A stretch of 21,933 nucleotides of DNA from UBA1368 sp964563125 (GTDB lineage Bacteria; Bacillota; Syntrophomonadia; Syntrophomonadales; Syntrophomonadaceae): contig CAZLVY010000038.1 in assembly GCA_964563125.1 (NCBI GenBank), forward strand, positions 1-21,933. Direction: 5' to 3'. Position 1 is the first letter of the stretch; the number at the start of each line of letters is the position of its first letter. Position numbers and translations under genes: made by a program. The notes below the pieces were generated by a model. It worked only from the letters and a program-made list of their open reading frames with translations. It was not told the DNA's origin and made no database searches. Below, one piece after another: positions 6,795 to 14,696 of the stretch.

Positions 6795-8483
6795 ATGAGT
6801 AACGAAGAAAAAGTAAACGGAGTATCCAGAAGAACATTTATTAAAGGAGCAGCAGTAAGTACTGTAGCTATGGGCTCAGTGGGCATGTTAATCGGCTGCA
6901 GCCCGAAGGAAGAGGATCCTGCAGCTACAGACACCCCTGTTGCTCAGGATGCAACCCCCAGTTTCTTAAAAGCCCCGGCCCCCATTGCTGATGCTGATAT
7001 CAAAGAAACGATTACTGCAGATGTTATTGTAGTCGGAGCAGGTATGTCCGGTTTATGTGCTGCTATGTCAGCAGCTGAGGAAGGTGCCAAAGTTATTATT
7101 TTAGAAAAAACCGAGAGAGTTAATTTCCGCGGTAATGATTATGGTGCTATTGATAACAAATTGCAAAAGCAGATTGGCAATAAGGTTAATAAGATGGAAG
7201 CAGTACAGGAAATCATGCGCTACAATGCTTATAAGGGCAACCAGAAGGTAGTTTCATTATGGGCGGATAACAGCGGAATGGTATCTGACTGGATTATGGA
7301 CAAGGCCGAAGGCTATGGCTGTGAGCTCAAATCAGTACCTCTGGATGAAACTGTTACCCCGGGCACAACTATAAAAGGCTTTTCCACACTGAGTTTCAGA
7401 ATGGAGCCCAGTGAAGCAGCACAAGGTGATGCTCCGCAGGGAACAGACCCCTGGACCGCTTCCATGCGTTATACTCTGAAACAAGGCTGTGTAGATGCCG
7501 GTGTAGATATTCGCTACGAGACCCCTGCTGTTCAATTGGTACGGAAAGACAAAGGCCGGGTAGAGGCTGTAATTGCCGGTGCCGAGGGAGACTATAAAAA
7601 GTATGTTGCCACTAAAGGCGTTATAATGTGTTCCGGAGACTATAATGCAGACCAGGAAATGCGTGAATACTACATTCCTTCCACTAAATATATACACGCC
7701 AATATGTTTGAAATGGTAAATGGACCTATCAATACTGGTGACGGTCATAAAATGGGTATGTGGGTAGGGGCAGCAATAGACGAATTCCCCCATGCTCCCA
7801 TGTATTTTGACTTTGCCGTTCCAGGTGCACCAATTCTGGCCGATGCTTTGATGCGTCAGCCCTGGCTTAATGTCAATGAACGTGGTGTGCGTTATGCAAA
7901 TGAAGAACTTCCCTATTCTTACCTATGCAACTCACAGCGCCAACAACCCGGCAATGCCAGGTGGGCGATCTGGGATGCCAAATGGCCGGAAGAAGCTCCT
8001 TCATTTAAGTTGGTAGCCTGTAAAGATATGCGGACCAACTTCCATAATCCTGAAGCAGTAGAGCAATATATTGAAAAAGGCTTTATCAGAAGCGCCGCCA
8101 CTTTGGAAGAACTGGCTGATAAGATAGAGGTTCCCAAGGAAGCTTTATTAAAAACTGTTGAACGTTACAACGAACTGGCTAAAAAAGGTGTAGACGAAGA
8201 TTATGGTAAGCGGGCTGACTGTCTGACTACTATTGAAAAAGCAACTTTCTACGCTGCACCACTGGGAACTGCACTGTTGGTTACTCTGGGTGGTCTGAAA
8301 ATAAATGAACAATTGCAGGTTTTGGATGAAGAGCAGAACGTAATTCCTGGTCTTTATGCAGCCGGCAATGCTTCCGGAAGCTACTATGCCAATGATTATT
8401 GTGTAAATCTGCCGGGCAATAGCCATGGCCGCGCTTTCACCTTTGGCTACCTGGCTGGGAAAAATATTATCAAGCTTGGATAA
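6795..8483 (+). CDS. Tat-exported lipoprotein FAD-dependent reductase, fumarate reductase/Fcc3-like family
   Basis: A 562-aa extracytoplasmic flavoprotein. The N-terminus has a twin-arginine signal (SRRTFIKGA, residues 11-19), a hydrophobic stretch, and a lipobox LIGC with Cys35, so it should be a Tat-exported lipoprotein. An acidic Pro/Ala linker follows. The FAD-binding Rossmann motif is VVGAGMSGLCAA (79-90) with ILEK at 102-105; the C-terminal FAD segment is IPGLYAAGNASGSYYAND (517-534) and LPGNSHGRAFTFG. No FMN-binding or heme domain is fused, so electrons must come from a separate carrier, here the divergent cytochrome. By eye against Fcc3, the catalytic Arg is Tyr374, the HHTMGG His is Val496 and the NRLGGN Arg is Asn538: fumarate is unlikely. 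GGGGAG lies 5 bases before the ATG; a TTG at 6768 is rejected. Confidence 0.9.
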   Translation: MSNEEKVNGVSRRTFIKGAAVSTVAMGSVGMLIGCSPKEEDPAATDTPVAQDATPSFLKAPAPIADADIKETITADVIVVGAGMSGLCAAMSAAEEGAKVIILEKTERVNFRGNDYGAIDNKLQKQIGNKVNKMEAVQEIMRYNAYKGNQKVVSLWADNSGMVSDWIMDKAEGYGCELKSVPLDETVTPGTTIKGFSTLSFRMEPSEAAQGDAPQGTDPWTASMRYTLKQGCVDAGVDIRYETPAVQLVRKDKGRVEAVIAGAEGDYKKYVATKGVIMCSGDYNADQEMREYYIPSTKYIHANMFEMVNGPINTGDGHKMGMWVGAAIDEFPHAPMYFDFAVPGAPILADALMRQPWLNVNERGVRYANEELPYSYLCNSQRQQPGNARWAIWDAKWPEEAPSFKLVACKDMRTNFHNPEAVEQYIEKGFIRSAATLEELADKIEVPKEALLKTVERYNELAKKGVDEDYGKRADCLTTIEKATFYAAPLGTALLVTLGGLKINEQLQVLDEEQNVIPGLYAAGNASGSYYANDYCVNLPGNSHGRAFTFGYLAGKNIIKLG

Positions 8484-8520
8484 GCATTAGCTTACGCAGT
8501 TAAACAAATGTTAAATTAAG

Positions 8521-8552
8521 CAGGGGAGCTATTTAAATAACTCCCCTGTCTT
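8521..8552 (+). terminator. Intrinsic terminator after the flavin reductase
   Basis: CAGGGGAG (8521-8528) pairs with CTCCCCTG (8541-8548) around the AT-rich self-complementary loop region TATTTAAATA, followed by TCTTTTATTTTA. It lies between the convergent reductase and regulator genes; its T-run is on the plus strand and it abuts the regulator stop codon. Confidence 0.8.
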
Positions 8553-10592
8553 TTATTTTATACTCAATTTATAGTCCTTTATTTTTCGGTAAAGAGTAGA
8601 GCGGCTCATTTTAAGCAGAAGAGCAGCTTCGGAAATATTATCTCCACTTTGCTGCAAAGCTTCAACAATAAATATTTTTTCTATTTCCTTTATAGATAAA
8701 TTTTCTGTATGGGACAATTCTTTTAAACTGTTTTGAGATAAGCTGCTAACAACCGTCTGCATTTCAGCCGGAAGATGTTCGGGTTTTATGACATCGCCGT
8801 TACAAACATTTACCGCATAGAGCATAGAGTTTTCCAGCTGCCTTACATTGCCAGGCCAATTGTAGTTTAGCAGAGCAATGATAGTTAAATCACTTAAGAC
8901 TGGAACAGGTATATGCTGCTGGTTAGCGATAGACCGCACAAAATGTTTGGCAAGGGAAACAATATCTTCGCCTCTCTCCCGTAAGGGGGGAATACTTACT
9001 TGTAAAACCTGCAGGCGATAGAACAAGTCTTTGCGAAACTGCTCACTATCAACTAATTCAGATAAATTGCGGTTGGTAGCAGTTATCAGGCGGAAGTCAA
9101 CCGGCAGAGATTGACTGGCACCTATTCGCATGACTCTTTTTTCATCCAGGACCCGCAATAAAACTGGTTGTAAATCAAGCGGCATGTCGCCGATTTCATC
9201 AAGGAAGAGCGTCCCTCCATTGGCCAACTCAATTTTACCGGTGCGCCCATGTTTTTCAGCCCCAGTAAAGGAACCCCCTTCATAACCGAAAAGCTCACTT
9301 TCAATTAGAGAACTGGGAATGGCTGCGCAGTTTACGGCAACAAAGGGGCCATTTGGCCGACTTTCCCCGTGAATGGCCTGGGCAAACATTTCTTTACCGG
9401 TGCCGCTTTCTCCCTGCAGTAAAATATTAGCTTCTAATTGGGAAAACTTGCGGGCAAAATCAATGCTGTTAAGCAAATCTGGTGAATGACCTAATACCTG
9501 AGCAAAAGAGTACCTGGTCTGCTTACTGCCAGTCTGAATAGTTGTATTACGCGGCTTGCTGATTTTCTTAAAAGTTAGAACACAACCTAAATTTTGCTGG
9601 GCTGCATCAAGAATTGGCTGAACTGAACGCACATTTATTCGCTGGTTCCAGCGCTCCAGATGAATGTCGCTGTCAAATACAGGCTTGCCATTCCTTAAAA
9701 CTGATTCAACAAATGATAACCTGCCCAAAACCGCTTCATAGGGCATTCCAATCAGATTATGCTCCAGAAGAGTATCGAAATAATTACGGGCAATAATATT
9801 AGCGTTGGTAATAATACCGCTTTTATTAATGGTGAAAACCCCGTCTTCGGCTGACTCCATTGTGACACTTAATAATTCCTGGTTAAATGATAACTGAAAT
9901 TCCTTTTGTATAGCCCAGGCCATGGAAACCACCAAAGCAAGCGAATGAGCACTTTGCTGATGAAAACTGGGACTTACTATGGAAAGGGTCCCGGCTAAAT
10001 TCTGGTTACCGTCAAAAATAGGAGCAGCTGAGCAAAAAATGTTATCATATTTTTCGCAATAATGTTCGGGACCGCAAATTTGCATGGGGATACCATGAAT
10101 TAAACTTATACCGTGGGCACAAGTTCCGACAGTTTCTTCACTCCAAATGGAGCCGGGGACCAGTTTGAATCTTTTATTTTGATCCTCCAGTTTTTTGCTT
10201 CCCTCTATTACTCTGAGCATGGCACCCAGTTCATCACCAAGCAATATAATACATTCTGAATCGCCCAGCATAGTCTCCAACTGACGAATAAAAGGTTCCG
10301 ATGATCTGAGCAGTAAGGCTTTTTCCTGACAGCGTAATTTAAGAGCATCATTATCTAAAGTTGGCGAAAAATTATAATTAAAAGCATTCAAACCGTAATT
10401 AAACGACCGAAACCAGGAATCAACTATTTCAGGCCTGAGCAGCCTTATCTTTTCTTTATCAATCCGGTTATTTATTACATCCAGTTTCAATTCCTTAATT
10501 TTTTTGATCAGGTCGATGTCACTGGGGTTAAGATTGTTTGCCAGGATACTGCGGTTTCTAATCATTGGACTTAGTGCATGTTCTAATTTCAT
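8553..10592 (-). CDS. Sigma-54-dependent enhancer-binding regulator (GAF-PAS-AAA+-Fis), AcoR-like
   Basis: A 679-aa transcription activator. Parts: N-terminal sensory region with GAF-like domain (about residues 90-230, containing GTCAHGISLIHGIPMQICG, the pattern of the AcoR group), a PAS domain (about 240-340), the AAA+ sigma-54 interaction domain (about 365-600) with Walker A GESGTGKE (394-401), GSFTGA (440-445; the usual sigma-54-contacting loop is GAFTGA), Walker B TLFLDEIGD and an R-finger region LRERGEDI, then a Fis-type helix-turn-helix (about 635-673, ISEAALLLKMSRSTLYRKIK). AAGGAG lies 8 bases before the ATG at 10592; the frame open to 10643 is rejected. It is divergent from a gene with a perfect sigma-54 promoter, its probable direct target. 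It presumably senses a small organic ligand, possibly the reductase substrate. Confidence 0.93.
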   Translation of the reverse strand: MKLEHALSPMIRNRSILANNLNPSDIDLIKKIKELKLDVINNRIDKEKIRLLRPEIVDSWFRSFNYGLNAFNYNFSPTLDNDALKLRCQEKALLLRSSEPFIRQLETMLGDSECIILLGDELGAMLRVIEGSKKLEDQNKRFKLVPGSIWSEETVGTCAHGISLIHGIPMQICGPEHYCEKYDNIFCSAAPIFDGNQNLAGTLSIVSPSFHQQSAHSLALVVSMAWAIQKEFQLSFNQELLSVTMESAEDGVFTINKSGIITNANIIARNYFDTLLEHNLIGMPYEAVLGRLSFVESVLRNGKPVFDSDIHLERWNQRINVRSVQPILDAAQQNLGCVLTFKKISKPRNTTIQTGSKQTRYSFAQVLGHSPDLLNSIDFARKFSQLEANILLQGESGTGKEMFAQAIHGESRPNGPFVAVNCAAIPSSLIESELFGYEGGSFTGAEKHGRTGKIELANGGTLFLDEIGDMPLDLQPVLLRVLDEKRVMRIGASQSLPVDFRLITATNRNLSELVDSEQFRKDLFYRLQVLQVSIPPLRERGEDIVSLAKHFVRSIANQQHIPVPVLSDLTIIALLNYNWPGNVRQLENSMLYAVNVCNGDVIKPEHLPAEMQTVVSSLSQNSLKELSHTENLSIKEIEKIFIVEALQQSGDNISEAALLLKMSRSTLYRKIKDYKLSIK

Positions 10593-10700
10593 ATAAAATT
10601 CTCCTTCCAGACAGAAGCTTATAACAGAACGAGCTTTTCTCATAATAACACAAAAACTAAAAAATTAACTTGGGAATATGTAGCGTTTTGAGAATAATCT

Positions 10701-10720
10701 TTGACTGCTCGCACAGTTAA
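10701..10720. promoter_or_regulatory. Candidate upstream activator site for the sigma-54 regulator
   Basis: Imperfect 20-base dyad TTGACTGCTCGCACAGTTAA (14 of 20 positions symmetric; core ACTG-N6-CAGT). It lies about 75 bases upstream of the transcription start expected from the -24/-12 promoter and between the divergent regulator gene and its presumed target, the usual place for an enhancer site. Binding is inferred only. Confidence 0.35.
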
Positions 10721-10757
10721 CATCCTATAGTCGGGCTTTCATTATAAAAACGAAGTC

Positions 10758-10773
10758 TGGCACGCAATTTGCT
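10758..10773 (+). promoter_or_regulatory. Sigma-54 (-24/-12) promoter of the PucR-type regulator gene
   Basis: TGGCAC-GCAAT-TTGCT matches the RpoN consensus TGGCACN5TTGCW at every position, with the required 10 bases between GG (10759-10760) and GC (10771-10772). Transcription would begin near 10784, about 30 bases before the ATG at 10814. Confidence 0.9.
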
Positions 10774-10813
10774 TATTAATAAAGTAAGAAAAAGTATCTG
10801 AGAGGTGAGGAAT

Positions 10814-12043
10814 ATGATATTAGCAGTAAAAAGCACCGATATATTGATAGAAGGGATTTTAGATCACGGCTTAGCATTTATGGGTGATTATTTAGAAAAA
10901 ATGCTGCATCGCACGATATTCATTACCGATAGTAACGGAATGATACATTTTCCGGATAGTAATTCTTCAGCAACTATTGATCACCAAATGCTTCAAAGCA
11001 TCTCGTCAATGATGGATAACGAATATTATTATGAGGAGGAAAGTGGAACTCTTTTCTACCGGATTGAGTATAATCGCAGCCATGCCTTTATTATCGTTAA
11101 GAATTTGCCGGCAGAAATGGTCGCCGATATTAGTTCTGTACTCAGTGAATGCAAACTGCCGATAAAATGTTATTTTTCTAAACTGAATAATAGCAATGAA
11201 CGCTTTGAAAAGGAACTAGCCGATTATCTTTTTACACAAAGCCATGCTAACCTCAGGGATATTTTGCAACTTAGTAAATACGAATTAGATATTAACTGGC
11301 CTTATACGGTATTAATAGTGCAGAGAGAAGAAAAACGGACAAAAATTGAACCATCGGTAATAAGCGCTTACGCCAGTGAATATCTGAAACGGGAAAAACT
11401 AAAAGCGATATCTGTCTATAACGATAATCTAATGGCGTTTATTATTCCGGTTTACAGCAGAAAAGCTATCCCGGAAATGAATATAATTGATAATAGCCTG
11501 GATATTTCAACATTTAAACGGGCCGTTGACAGCAGATATAAAATTGCTTCTTCGATAGGTATAGGCCAATTAAATCCCTTAATCGAGCTGGAAAAAAGTT
11601 TTAATGAAGCTAGAATAGCCATAATCTTAAACCATTTAATGGGCAAGAGGAATATTGTTCAAAAGTTTTCACAACTGGGTGTATACCAACCGATATTTTC
11701 CCAGGATATTAAAAATATTCGCGAATTCAGTTCTAAAATATTAGGTAAATTGATTGAACACGACTGCAAAAGCGATGGAGAATTATTACCTACCTTAAGA
11801 AAACTGCTCGATGCCTGTGTAAATATCAAAGCTACTGCCGACAGTCTTTTTATCCATGTAAACACACTATATTACCGTATTAACAAGATCGAGCAAATAT
11901 TAGAAATAGACCTGGCCAAAATGGATACCAGAGTGGAACTGCATACCGCTATCAAAGTATGGGATACACTGCAAATACTTGAAGGTAAAAAAGTTGCCCA
12001 TACACCTGATCTGGATGAGCCGACTTACGCTATGCAAGCGTAA
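10814..12043 (+). CDS. PucR/CdaR-type transcriptional regulator
   Basis: A 409-aa protein ending in a PucR-type helix-turn-helix (about residues 325-390, with NIKATADSLFIHVNTLYYRI then EIDLAKMDTRVELHTAIKVW), the C-terminal signature of CdaR/PucR regulators of sugar-diacid and purine catabolism. The middle (about 170-310) resembles the GGDEF-like linker domain of this group (SIGIGQLNPLIELEKSFNEA). The N-terminal 130 residues are an unassigned sensor-like region (TIFITDSNGMIHF suggests a PAS- or diacid-sensing-like fold). GAGGT lies 7 bases before the ATG at 10814; the GTG at 10805 is rejected. Transcribed from a perfect sigma-54 promoter and divergent from the enhancer-binding regulator. No catabolic gene follows it, so its targets are elsewhere, plausibly the reductase and cytochrome genes. 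Confidence 0.85.
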   Translation: MILAVKSTDILIEGILDHGLAFMGDYLEKMLHRTIFITDSNGMIHFPDSNSSATIDHQMLQSISSMMDNEYYYEEESGTLFYRIEYNRSHAFIIVKNLPAEMVADISSVLSECKLPIKCYFSKLNNSNERFEKELADYLFTQSHANLRDILQLSKYELDINWPYTVLIVQREEKRTKIEPSVISAYASEYLKREKLKAISVYNDNLMAFIIPVYSRKAIPEMNIIDNSLDISTFKRAVDSRYKIASSIGIGQLNPLIELEKSFNEARIAIILNHLMGKRNIVQKFSQLGVYQPIFSQDIKNIREFSSKILGKLIEHDCKSDGELLPTLRKLLDACVNIKATADSLFIHVNTLYYRINKIEQILEIDLAKMDTRVELHTAIKVWDTLQILEGKKVAHTPDLDEPTYAMQA

Positions 12044-12073
12044 AGCTCTCAATAGATACCTCTCCTCTATGTT

Positions 12074-12121
12074 GTATTCGCTTAAAGGCAAAAACGCTTT
12101 TAAGCGAATACTTATTTGTTG
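12074..12121 (+). terminator. Strong hairpin after the PucR-type gene
   Basis: Perfect 13-base arms GTATTCGCTTAAA (12074-12086) and TTTAAGCGAATAC (12099-12111) with a 12-base loop, followed by TTATTTGTTG. The T-run is broken, but the stem strength and place (31 bases after the stop) fit a terminator. It directly abuts the palindromic repeat starting at 12118. Confidence 0.65.
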
Positions 12122-12241
12122 CTTTCGGGGTCAGGCTTCAAATGCTTGTGCCCAGGATGGGTATTGCCGAAAAGTTGCTTTTAGGGTCAGGCACCATATG
12201 TTTCTTTTGTGTTGCCATTGAAGCCTGACCCCGAAAGCAAC
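12118..12241. repeat. Palindromic intergenic repeat, family A copy 1 (GGGTCAGGCTT type)
   Basis: Perfect 24-base inverted arms at 12118-12141 and 12218-12241, each containing GGGGTCAGGCTTCAA or its complement, enclose 76 bases. A further partial copy of the core (GGGTCAGGC) lies inside at 12184-12192. The same core makes the inverted repeat at 16047-16093. There is no open frame inside, so it is a non-autonomous REP- or MITE-like element. Sequences of this type are familiar intergenic repeats of Clostridia, often linked to IS200-like REP-associated transposases; that link is from general knowledge, no transposase is in the window. Confidence 0.8.
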
Positions 12242-12253
12242 AAGTGGTATTAT
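12225..12253 (+). promoter_or_regulatory. Candidate promoter of the ABC operon, -35 supplied by the repeat
   Basis: An extended -10 (TG at 12245-12246, TATTAT at 12248-12253) stands 17 bases after CTGACC (12225-12230), which is inside the right arm of the palindromic repeat. Both boxes are 4-5 of 6 matches. It would start transcription about 55 bases before the ATPase start. Confidence 0.35.
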
Positions 12254-12316
12254 AGTGTAAGAAATTTATCTAAATTAACTATTATTAGATATATGTGGCA
12301 GGGAGGGGATTGTGAT

Positions 12317-13009
12317 TTGCCAGCGGTGAAAATTGAAAATCTGCGCAAGGTATACCGGGTAGGCGAGGAAAAGGTAGTGGCACTGGATAATATTTCGATG
12401 GTCATGGAATATGGGGAAGTGACCTGTATATTAGGAACATCGGGCTCTGGTAAAACTACGCTGTTGAATATGATCGCCGGAATGGAAAAGCCGACTCGGG
12501 GTACTATTGAGCTGTTTGGCCATGACATTGTTAAACTTAATGAAAGGCAGTTAGCCAGGTTTAGGCAACATTATGTGGGATTTGTATTTCAATCTTACAA
12601 TCTGCTGCCAGCTCTTACTGCGCTGGAAAATGTTGCCCTTCCCTTGATCTTCCGCGGAATAGAAAAGAAGAAACGGGAAAGGATGGCCCTGAAAATGCTG
12701 GAGGCAGTTGGCTTAAAAAAGCATGTTCGGCACAGGCCAACTCAGTTAAGCGGTGGTCAGCAGCAACGGGTCGGAATAGCGCGGGCATTTGTTATTAAAC
12801 CCAAAATAATATTTGCTGATGAACCAACCGGTAATCTGGACTCGCGGACCACTGCAGAGGTAATGGACCTGATGCTGAATATTACCCGTGAAAATGGACA
12901 AAACCTGGTTCTGGTTACTCATGATGCTAATATTGCCAGTTATGCCGACCGGATCGTAAATATTTTTGACGGCAATATTGAGCAATCACAATTGATTAAG
13001 AGGAGTTAG
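12317..13009 (+). CDS. ABC transporter ATP-binding protein, MacB/LolD type
   Basis: A 230-aa nucleotide-binding subunit with all catalytic motifs: Walker A GTSGSGKTT (40-48), Q-loop at VFQSYNLLPALTALENV (90-106), signature LSGGQQQR (144-151), Walker B IIFADEPTGNLD (164-175) and the switch His in VTHD (202). The YNLLPALTALENV and TGNLDS strings are typical of the MacB/LolD/YknY subgroup, which drives mechanotransmission-type permeases rather than solute import. GGGAGG lies 10 bases before a TTG at 12317, taken as the start; the frame extends farther but into the repeat, and the in-frame ATG at 12293 lacks a binding site. First gene of a tight three-gene operon: its stop is 4 bases before the next ATG. 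Confidence 0.93.
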   Translation: MPAVKIENLRKVYRVGEEKVVALDNISMVMEYGEVTCILGTSGSGKTTLLNMIAGMEKPTRGTIELFGHDIVKLNERQLARFRQHYVGFVFQSYNLLPALTALENVALPLIFRGIEKKKRERMALKMLEAVGLKKHVRHRPTQLSGGQQQRVGIARAFVIKPKIIFADEPTGNLDSRTTAEVMDLMLNITRENGQNLVLVTHDANIASYADRIVNIFDGNIEQSQLIKRS

Positions 13010-13013
13010 AAGA

Positions 13014-14696
13014 ATGAAAAGAAGAAGGGGCTTTATATTATTACTTACTATTTTATTTACCCTTAATTTTGCAGGTATAACTGCTGCCGCCACTGATAAT
13101 CCCTGGGAAGTACCTGAAGAAAATCCCAGTATTGTTATTGGTAAGAATGCAGTGATGCCGGTTTTTAATGCCGGGGAAAAAGTTAAGCTTAAGATTCCTG
13201 TTGAAAATACCAGTCACACCGATGCCAAAGACATCAGTGTTGTTATTTCAGCAGGGGGTTCCGATAGTTTTCCCTTTTCCATAGATGAAATGTCTATTAC
13301 GGAGTATGCCAGTCATTTGACCGCTAAATCGCGCAATATTATAACCTTCGAATTAACCGTTCCGGCTACGGCTAAACCTAAAATATATCCAATCACAGTA
13401 ACGGTTAACTATAAGACTTATTATGGATACAGTGGCAGTGAAACTGACACAATCAATGTGAAAATTGAAAACCCTAACAAGCAGCCCAATATTTCCCTTA
13501 TGGGGGTTGATGTGCCGGGAGAAAATCTGCCCAGTGGGCAAAGCAGTTTAGTTAAAATTAATTTAACAAATGACAGCGACTTAAAGCTCAAAAATTTAGA
13601 GTTTAAATTGGGAGGATTTAATACTAACACCATTAATCTGGATAAATGGCCGGCTACGCAGCACATTGGGCAGTTAAGCAAAGGTGCAGCCGCAGCAATA
13701 GAATATCGTTTATATACTGATGCTAAACTGGAAAAGGGCATTTATCCTCTGGATTTAGGCATTAAATACCTGGACGAATATGGTCAGGAATATACCCAGG
13801 AGAGTACTGTTTATCTGCCGGTATCTGGTAAAGGCGGTGCAGATGATGAATATACCCCCCGGCTTATAATTGATAATTATTATTATTCCGGTGAATATAT
13901 GCAGCCAGGTGTGCCGTTTGATTTGAGCTTGTCTTTTTATAATACCAATGCAGCTGCTGCCATAGGAAATATTAAAGTCAGCATCAATTCTGATGGGGAT
14001 GTTTTTTCACCGGTAGGAAGCAGCAATTCCTTTTATTTTGATCAACTGCCAGCCGGAGGGCGTATCGAAAAAAGCCTGATTCTGAAACCAAAACACGATG
14101 CAGAAAACGGCAACTACAATATTAATGTTGACCTGCAGTACCAGGATAGTGACGGCACCCAATACAACGAAAAAGAATTGATCAGTATTCCGATCAATCA
14201 AGATATCATCCTATTTGTTACTGATGTTGTAACTCCCACCGAAGCTTTTGTCGGCATGCCGACTTCAGTATCTATCGACTTTTACAATACCGGCCGCAGT
14301 CTGATCCGCAACCTGATAGTCACAGCCGAAGGTGATTTCGAAATCCAGGACGGTAGTGCTTATTTGGGCAATCTGGAAACCGGCAAAGAGAATTATTTTG
14401 ATGTTACTATTATTCCGCAAAAAGAAGGAACAGCCCAAGGCAAAATTATTCTGCAATATGAAGATAATATTGGCCAGCCTTTTCTTATGGAAAAAGCCTT
14501 TCAGATTAATGCCATGATTCAGGAGATGCCGCCGGATATGCCGGGCATGATGCCCGAAGAACAGCAGCCTGAGCAGAGTTTTCCCCAAAAGTGGATGATA
14601 ATTGCCGGAGGGATAGTTTTACTGGCGGTAATAGCGGCAGTGATTATAAGACGCCGCCGCCGCCGTTTAAGTGAGGAATTGGAATTCGATGAATAG
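13014..14696 (+). CDS. Membrane-anchored multi-domain exoprotein (COG1361-like beta-sandwich repeats) of the ABC system
   Basis: A 560-aa protein: signal peptide (KRRRGFILLLTILFTLNFAG, cut near AAA-TDN), four tandem domains of about 110-120 aa (roughly 38-155, 158-275, 280-400, 403-505), a Met/Pro-rich linker (506-526), one TM helix (527-545) and a basic then acidic cytoplasmic tail (RRRRRRLSEELEFDE). Each domain shows the CARDB/NEW3-like pattern: a statement strand, G-x-x-x-x-L-x-[IL]-x-x-x-N-[TS], then K/R-N-[IL] (for example KVKLKIPVENTSHTDAKDI and TSVSIDFYNTGRSLIRNL). Gene order ATPase-this-permease puts it where YknX/MacA-type adaptors usually sit. GAGGAG lies 8 bases before the ATG. Likely a periplasmic-side scaffold or substrate-binding part of the transporter; ligand unknown. 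Confidence 0.82.
   Translation: MKRRRGFILLLTILFTLNFAGITAAATDNPWEVPEENPSIVIGKNAVMPVFNAGEKVKLKIPVENTSHTDAKDISVVISAGGSDSFPFSIDEMSITEYASHLTAKSRNIITFELTVPATAKPKIYPITVTVNYKTYYGYSGSETDTINVKIENPNKQPNISLMGVDVPGENLPSGQSSLVKINLTNDSDLKLKNLEFKLGGFNTNTINLDKWPATQHIGQLSKGAAAAIEYRLYTDAKLEKGIYPLDLGIKYLDEYGQEYTQESTVYLPVSGKGGADDEYTPRLIIDNYYYSGEYMQPGVPFDLSLSFYNTNAAAAIGNIKVSINSDGDVFSPVGSSNSFYFDQLPAGGRIEKSLILKPKHDAENGNYNINVDLQYQDSDGTQYNEKELISIPINQDIILFVTDVVTPTEAFVGMPTSVSIDFYNTGRSLIRNLIVTAEGDFEIQDGSAYLGNLETGKENYFDVTIIPQKEGTAQGKIILQYEDNIGQPFLMEKAFQINAMIQEMPPDMPGMMPEEQQPEQSFPQKWMIIAGGIVLLAVIAAVIIRRRRRRLSEELEFDE

Noticed and set aside
6795..8483. Annotating the flavoprotein as fumarate reductase
   Set aside because: The fold and FAD motifs agree, but the catalytic Arg and the substrate-binding His and Arg positions are replaced, so only the family is called.
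12307..12320. GG-N10-GC match resembling a sigma-54 promoter
   Set aside because: It covers the ATPase ribosome-binding site and start codon and the rest of the consensus is poor.
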